Assembly (NCBI GenBank): GCA_024239075.1
Contig: JANBVI010000009.1
Span: 62,001 to 126,000, forward strand
DNA: 64,000 nucleotides
Direction: 5' to 3'
From: Fischerella sp. CENA71
GTDB taxonomy: Bacteria > Cyanobacteriota > Cyanobacteriia > Cyanobacteriales > Nostocaceae
Of this stretch, positions 61,110-64,000 are shown one piece after another; within the stretch, counting starts at the first letter, position 1, and each line of letters begins with the position of its first letter. The translations under genes and the position numbers were made by a program. The notes beneath the pieces were generated by a model that was given only the letters and a program-made list of their open reading frames with translations, was not told the DNA's origin and searched no databases.

Positions 61110-62300
61110 ATGAGCCATCTGAGCTATTGCCTTAATCCCAGCTGTTCCCACCCCCAAAACAAGAATAATGGGAAATTTTGCCAAACTTGCGGTGCTAAGT
61201 TACTTCTCAAGGAACGCTACCGTGCCATTAAACCTATAGGACAAGGCGGTTTTGGCAGAACTTTTCTTGCAGTAGATGAGGATAAACCCTCTAAACCACG
61301 TTGTGTGATTAAGCAATTTTATCCCCAAGCTCAAGGTACTAGTACTGTACAAAAAGCAGTGGAGTTATTTAATCAAGAAGCAATGCGGTTGGATGAATTA
61401 GGGAAACATCCGCAAATTCCAGAACTGCTAGCGTATTTTACCCAAGATGACAGGCAATATCTTGTGCAAGAGTTTATAGATGGGCAAAATTTGGGAGAAG
61501 AATTAGCAGCAAAAGGGGCTTTCAACGAAACGCAGATTCGGCAACTGCTCAATAATTTATTGTCTGTCTTACAATTTTGTCATGCTAGGCAAGTCATTCA
61601 TCGAGATATTAAGCCTGAAAATATTATTCGTCGTAGGTTTCCCTTGGAAAATGAGGAAAGTCAACACAACAGGGATTTAGTTCTAGTCGATTTTGGTGCT
61701 TCTAAAGTTGTTACCCATACAGCCCTCAACCGTACTGGTACAAGCATTGGTAGTCCAGAATACGTTGCACCGGAACAAATGCGGGGACAAGCAATATTTG
61801 CGAGTGATATCTACAGCTTGGGTGCTACTTCTGTACGATTATTAACCGAGCGATCGCCTTTCGATTTGTACGATATTAATAACGCTACTTGGGTTTGGCA
61901 ACACTACGTTAAAAATCCCGTCAGCGAAGAATTAAGCGGTATTCTCAACAAAATGCTGCAAAGCATTCCCGCCCAGCGTTACCAAACTACAGATGAAGTT
62001 CTCAGAGACTTAAATAAAAAATCTTCTGTTGCTACCAGTCTCACCTTACCTGCACAGCCAGTTGTGGCTTCACCTCCACCTCCACCCACTCCTAAACCTA
62101 CTCATAGTTATAATCCTATTGAAAAAGAATTAGAAGAAATGAGAACTACATTTCTCGGTTCTCATAAATCTGCAAATAACAAAACAGCGCGATCGCCCCA
62201 ACCATCAACAAATCAACCTGCTCCTCACAGCAAAATCGACGAAGAATTAGAAGAATTACGAGCTAAATATCTCGGTAATAACAATTCTCCTGATGTGTGA
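61110..62300 (+). CDS. Serine/threonine protein kinase with N-terminal zinc ribbon
   Basis: This 396-residue kinase begins with a zinc-ribbon-like module (CLNPSC, then FCQTCGAKLL, residues 7-30) and a kinase domain (about 33-300): IGQGGFGRTFLAVD, RCVIKQFYPQ (ATP Lys), QVIHRDIKPENIIRR (catalytic Asp), LVDFGASK and GSPEYVAPEQMRG. A Pro-rich linker follows, with two copies of a short motif, IEKELEEMRTTFLG and IDEELEELRAKYLG, near residues 345 and 380. There is no membrane span, so it is cytoplasmic. Its substrates are unknown; the repeated tail motif may be a docking or activation segment. Confidence 0.93.
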   Translation: MSHLSYCLNPSCSHPQNKNNGKFCQTCGAKLLLKERYRAIKPIGQGGFGRTFLAVDEDKPSKPRCVIKQFYPQAQGTSTVQKAVELFNQEAMRLDELGKHPQIPELLAYFTQDDRQYLVQEFIDGQNLGEELAAKGAFNETQIRQLLNNLLSVLQFCHARQVIHRDIKPENIIRRRFPLENEESQHNRDLVLVDFGASKVVTHTALNRTGTSIGSPEYVAPEQMRGQAIFASDIYSLGATSVRLLTERSPFDLYDINNATWVWQHYVKNPVSEELSGILNKMLQSIPAQRYQTTDEVLRDLNKKSSVATSLTLPAQPVVASPPPPPTPKPTHSYNPIEKELEEMRTTFLGSHKSANNKTARSPQPSTNQPAPHSKIDEELEELRAKYLGNNNSPDV

Positions 62301-62310
62301 TGTTAATAAT

Positions 62311-62427
62311 TTGTCATTTGTCATTTGTCATTGGTCATTTGTCCCTCTGCTCCCTGCTAAGAGGTTCCTTTTGTCTCCTGTGTCCCCTTTTCAATCCCCA
62401 ATCCCTAATCCCTAATCCCTAATCCCC
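62311..62427. repeat. Heptamer repeats (TTGTCAT and ATCCCTA units)
   Basis: Units of TTGTCAT (62311-62343) are followed by a short unique stretch and then ATCCCTA units (62393-62427) that reach into the stop codon of the Pnkp gene. These are classic cyanobacterial STRR heptamers. Confidence 0.85.
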
Positions 62428-64000
62428 TACAACCTGGGATCTACAGGTTCACTCTCTAGTGCCAAAATTCCAACGATGCACTCATGGACACGGCGTAGGG
62501 GTGCGTGACTCACAAAACGTTCTAATGCTTCTACACCCAAAGCAAACTCTCGCTTTGCTAAAGAACGCTTGAGTGATAATCCCCGTTGACGCAAACGTTT
62601 TATATTTTCAGGTGTAGAGTACTCCAAGCCATAAACAGTTCGCAAATACTCTTGTCCGCGACATTTCATTGCAGGTTGAATAATTCCCTGATTGTTTTTC
62701 ACAATAAATTGTATTGGTTTAATGACCATACCTTCACGACCCATTGCTGTCAGTTCTTCCCACCAACTGACTCCTGCGGCTTCACTGCTTGGATCTGTTA
62801 AATCTATGACTTTATATGCTGTTAGTGACAGTAAGCTGGGGTCATGCAGAGCTATGTTTGTTACCTCTTGCATATGCCATTGGTGATCTTTGTCGGTGTG
62901 GACAGCTGTTTCTGTTGCCAAGATGTGCAACGGTGCGAGTCTATAGTCAGAAATTGGGTTAACAGGCCAGCAGTAGCGATGGTAAGCTGTGATGTATTTT
63001 TCAGACATCTCGGCTTTTTGTTGATATTTGGTTAATTGTAGAGTCACATCTACACGACGCCGTTCAGCCTTCTTCAGTAAGGTGATAGTATCACCAAGAG
63101 CAAGCTTTGATGCAACGCTAACAGGCGCATATTGTTCTCGTAATTGTCTTTGGCCTTTAGCTGACGAAGGTACGAATTCACACTCTAAGCACACCCAATC
63201 AGTCTGAAATTTTTCCCAGAAGCCACTAGCACTAAGGCAAGTATTTAAACTTACCAATAATTTTGTTTCTAGAGTCGCGTCTTCAAAAAACTTGTTACCT
63301 GTACGGGTATAGCAGATACCAATACCTTCATTCACTACACCAAAACGCTTTTCTGCTGCTGTTTCATCCCGACAAACAATTACCACTACTGGTGAACCTA
63401 TATGTTTTTCTTTACATATGACTTGGGAAATTCCTTGGTTACGATAGTAAGCAAAAGCTTGTCCAGGGTGTTCCAAGTATCCCAAAAATGGGGATGTTCC
63501 TACTGGAGACATAGTAGGTGGTAGATAAATCAGCCATTTGGGATTAGCTGTAAAACGACTGATCACCTCCAAAGCTGCGATCGCATTTTCTTCTCGAATT
63601 TTAATATTAGGTAGTAAGCGGGTATGAATAATTCGCTTACCTATTACATCATTAATATGTAGTACATCATCTTGTTGCTCTTGGGCTGTTATTGCTTCTT
63701 TAACAACGCCATCAATAGGTTTGGCTGGTTGAGTATAAACACGAATAGCAGGAACACTGACTAATTCTTTTTCGGGATAGCGCAGAGCTGTCAGTTTGCC
63801 TCCAAAAACACAACCTGTGTCAATATTAATCGTGTTATTCAGCCATTCTGCTGAGAGTACGGGTGTATGTCCATAGACAACCATTGCTTTACCCTGGTAC
63901 TCTGCTGCCCAATTGTAACGAATAGGCAAGCCAAATTCGTCTATTTCTCCTGTTGTTTCACCATATAAAGCAAATTCTCGGATTTGAGCCGAGCCTCGTC
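62427..64000 (-). CDS. pnkp: Polynucleotide kinase-phosphatase/ligase Pnkp, C-terminal part (runs off the window end)
   Basis: The open frame continues unbroken to 64000 (codons for ALYGETTGEIDEFGLPIR and beyond), so the apparent start at 63929 is not real. What is visible is the end of the metallophosphatase domain (AMVVYGHTPV, NTINIDTGCVFGGKLTALRY) and the whole C-terminal ligase-like domain, with the nucleotidyltransferase motif CKEKHIGSPVVVIVCRD (Lys as nucleophile), GVVNEGIGICYTRTG, WLNL-like strands and a C-terminal VIKPIQFIVKNNQG and CRGQEYLRTVYG. Pnkp repairs cleaved RNA together with the methyltransferase Hen1, whose gene would lie outside the window. The N-terminal kinase is also outside. 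Confidence 0.93.
   Translation of the reverse strand, partial: RGSAQIREFALYGETTGEIDEFGLPIRYNWAAEYQGKAMVVYGHTPVLSAEWLNNTINIDTGCVFGGKLTALRYPEKELVSVPAIRVYTQPAKPIDGVVKEAITAQEQQDDVLHINDVIGKRIIHTRLLPNIKIREENAIAALEVISRFTANPKWLIYLPPTMSPVGTSPFLGYLEHPGQAFAYYRNQGISQVICKEKHIGSPVVVIVCRDETAAEKRFGVVNEGIGICYTRTGNKFFEDATLETKLLVSLNTCLSASGFWEKFQTDWVCLECEFVPSSAKGQRQLREQYAPVSVASKLALGDTITLLKKAERRRVDVTLQLTKYQQKAEMSEKYITAYHRYCWPVNPISDYRLAPLHILATETAVHTDKDHQWHMQEVTNIALHDPSLLSLTAYKVIDLTDPSSEAAGVSWWEELTAMGREGMVIKPIQFIVKNNQGIIQPAMKCRGQEYLRTVYGLEYSTPENIKRLRQRGLSLKRSLAKREFALGVEALERFVSHAPLRRVHECIVGILALESEPVDPRL

Noticed and set aside
63929-64000. End of the window as the start of the Pnkp-like gene
   Set aside because: The frame stays open to the last base and continues a conserved phosphatase sequence (GETTGEIDEFGLPIR), so the gene is simply cut by the window.
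1-64000. tRNA, rRNA or intact insertion-sequence transposase genes
   Set aside because: No T-loop-like GGTTCGAATCC pattern with matching acceptor arms, no rRNA sequence and no transposase motif was found on reading the window. Only SRP RNA was found.

Overview
The window comes from a filamentous, probably heterocystous (Nostocales-type) cyanobacterium. GCGATCGC (HIP1) octamers occur throughout. There are photosystem II assembly factors (Psb34-like, Psb28-like), a BchH-type chelatase, System II cytochrome c maturation genes, an Mn-catalase and two PKN2-type kinases. Intergenic space is full of Nostoc-style heptamer repeats and palindromic dispersed repeats. No tRNA, rRNA, CRISPR array or intact transposase was seen. 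One small RNA gene, the SRP RNA, is clear.

Layout. 0-4 kb: aspS (partial), an HtpX-type protease, hypothetical genes and psb34. 4-16 kb: a bchH/chlH paralogue, trmJ, a beta-lactamase-like gene coupled to psb28, a two-domain histidine phosphatase, a degenerate dihydroorotase and nadA. 15.8-20.7 kb: a GH75-like lipoprotein and a GH18-NodB-GT2 fusion that probably make and trim a (partly deacetylated) GlcNAc polymer. 20.7-26.5 kb: a membrane hypothetical, lactate/glycolate oxidase, methyltransferase, an LEA-like exported protein, an AI-2E-family permease and a kinase-like protein. 26.9-37.2 kb: a candidate Pho box, then a huge RTX phosphoesterase (EEP + phytase-like + GDPD + Ca-binding repeats), a PpiC isomerase, an HlyB-like exporter with a CNB domain and a dead C39 domain, and HlyD. 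This looks like a phosphate-scavenging enzyme with its own type I secretion set.

37-44 kb: ftsH, an FMN reductase, a hypothetical, an FAD amine oxidase-like protein, and a PrmA-like methyltransferase behind a structured leader that may occlude its RBS. 44.1-47.6 kb: an operon-like URC1-URC4-UPRT group, i.e. the non-classical (URC) uracil-catabolism genes first described in yeast. 48-54.3 kb: TPR protein, GlcD-like oxidase, rtcA, a 21-bp tandem array, ccdA and ccs1. 54.3-64 kb: queF, a Cys-rich hypothetical, a phasin-like protein, ffs, a YCII protein, two Ser/Thr kinases, Mn-catalase, and the C-terminal two-thirds of the RNA-repair enzyme Pnkp running off the end.

The most unusual feature at the DNA level is repeated invasion of coding regions. 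Short GC-rich palindromic repeats of families that also occur between genes sit in frame inside at least five otherwise ordinary genes (the chelatase three times, trmJ, the dihydroorotase, the exporter ATPase and the GlcD-like oxidase), each adding a charged, low-complexity segment of about 10-40 residues. Two 21-bp tandem arrays, a 155-bp MITE-like palindrome and several dispersed repeat families add to this picture. Functions are read from recognisable motifs only; no database search was run.
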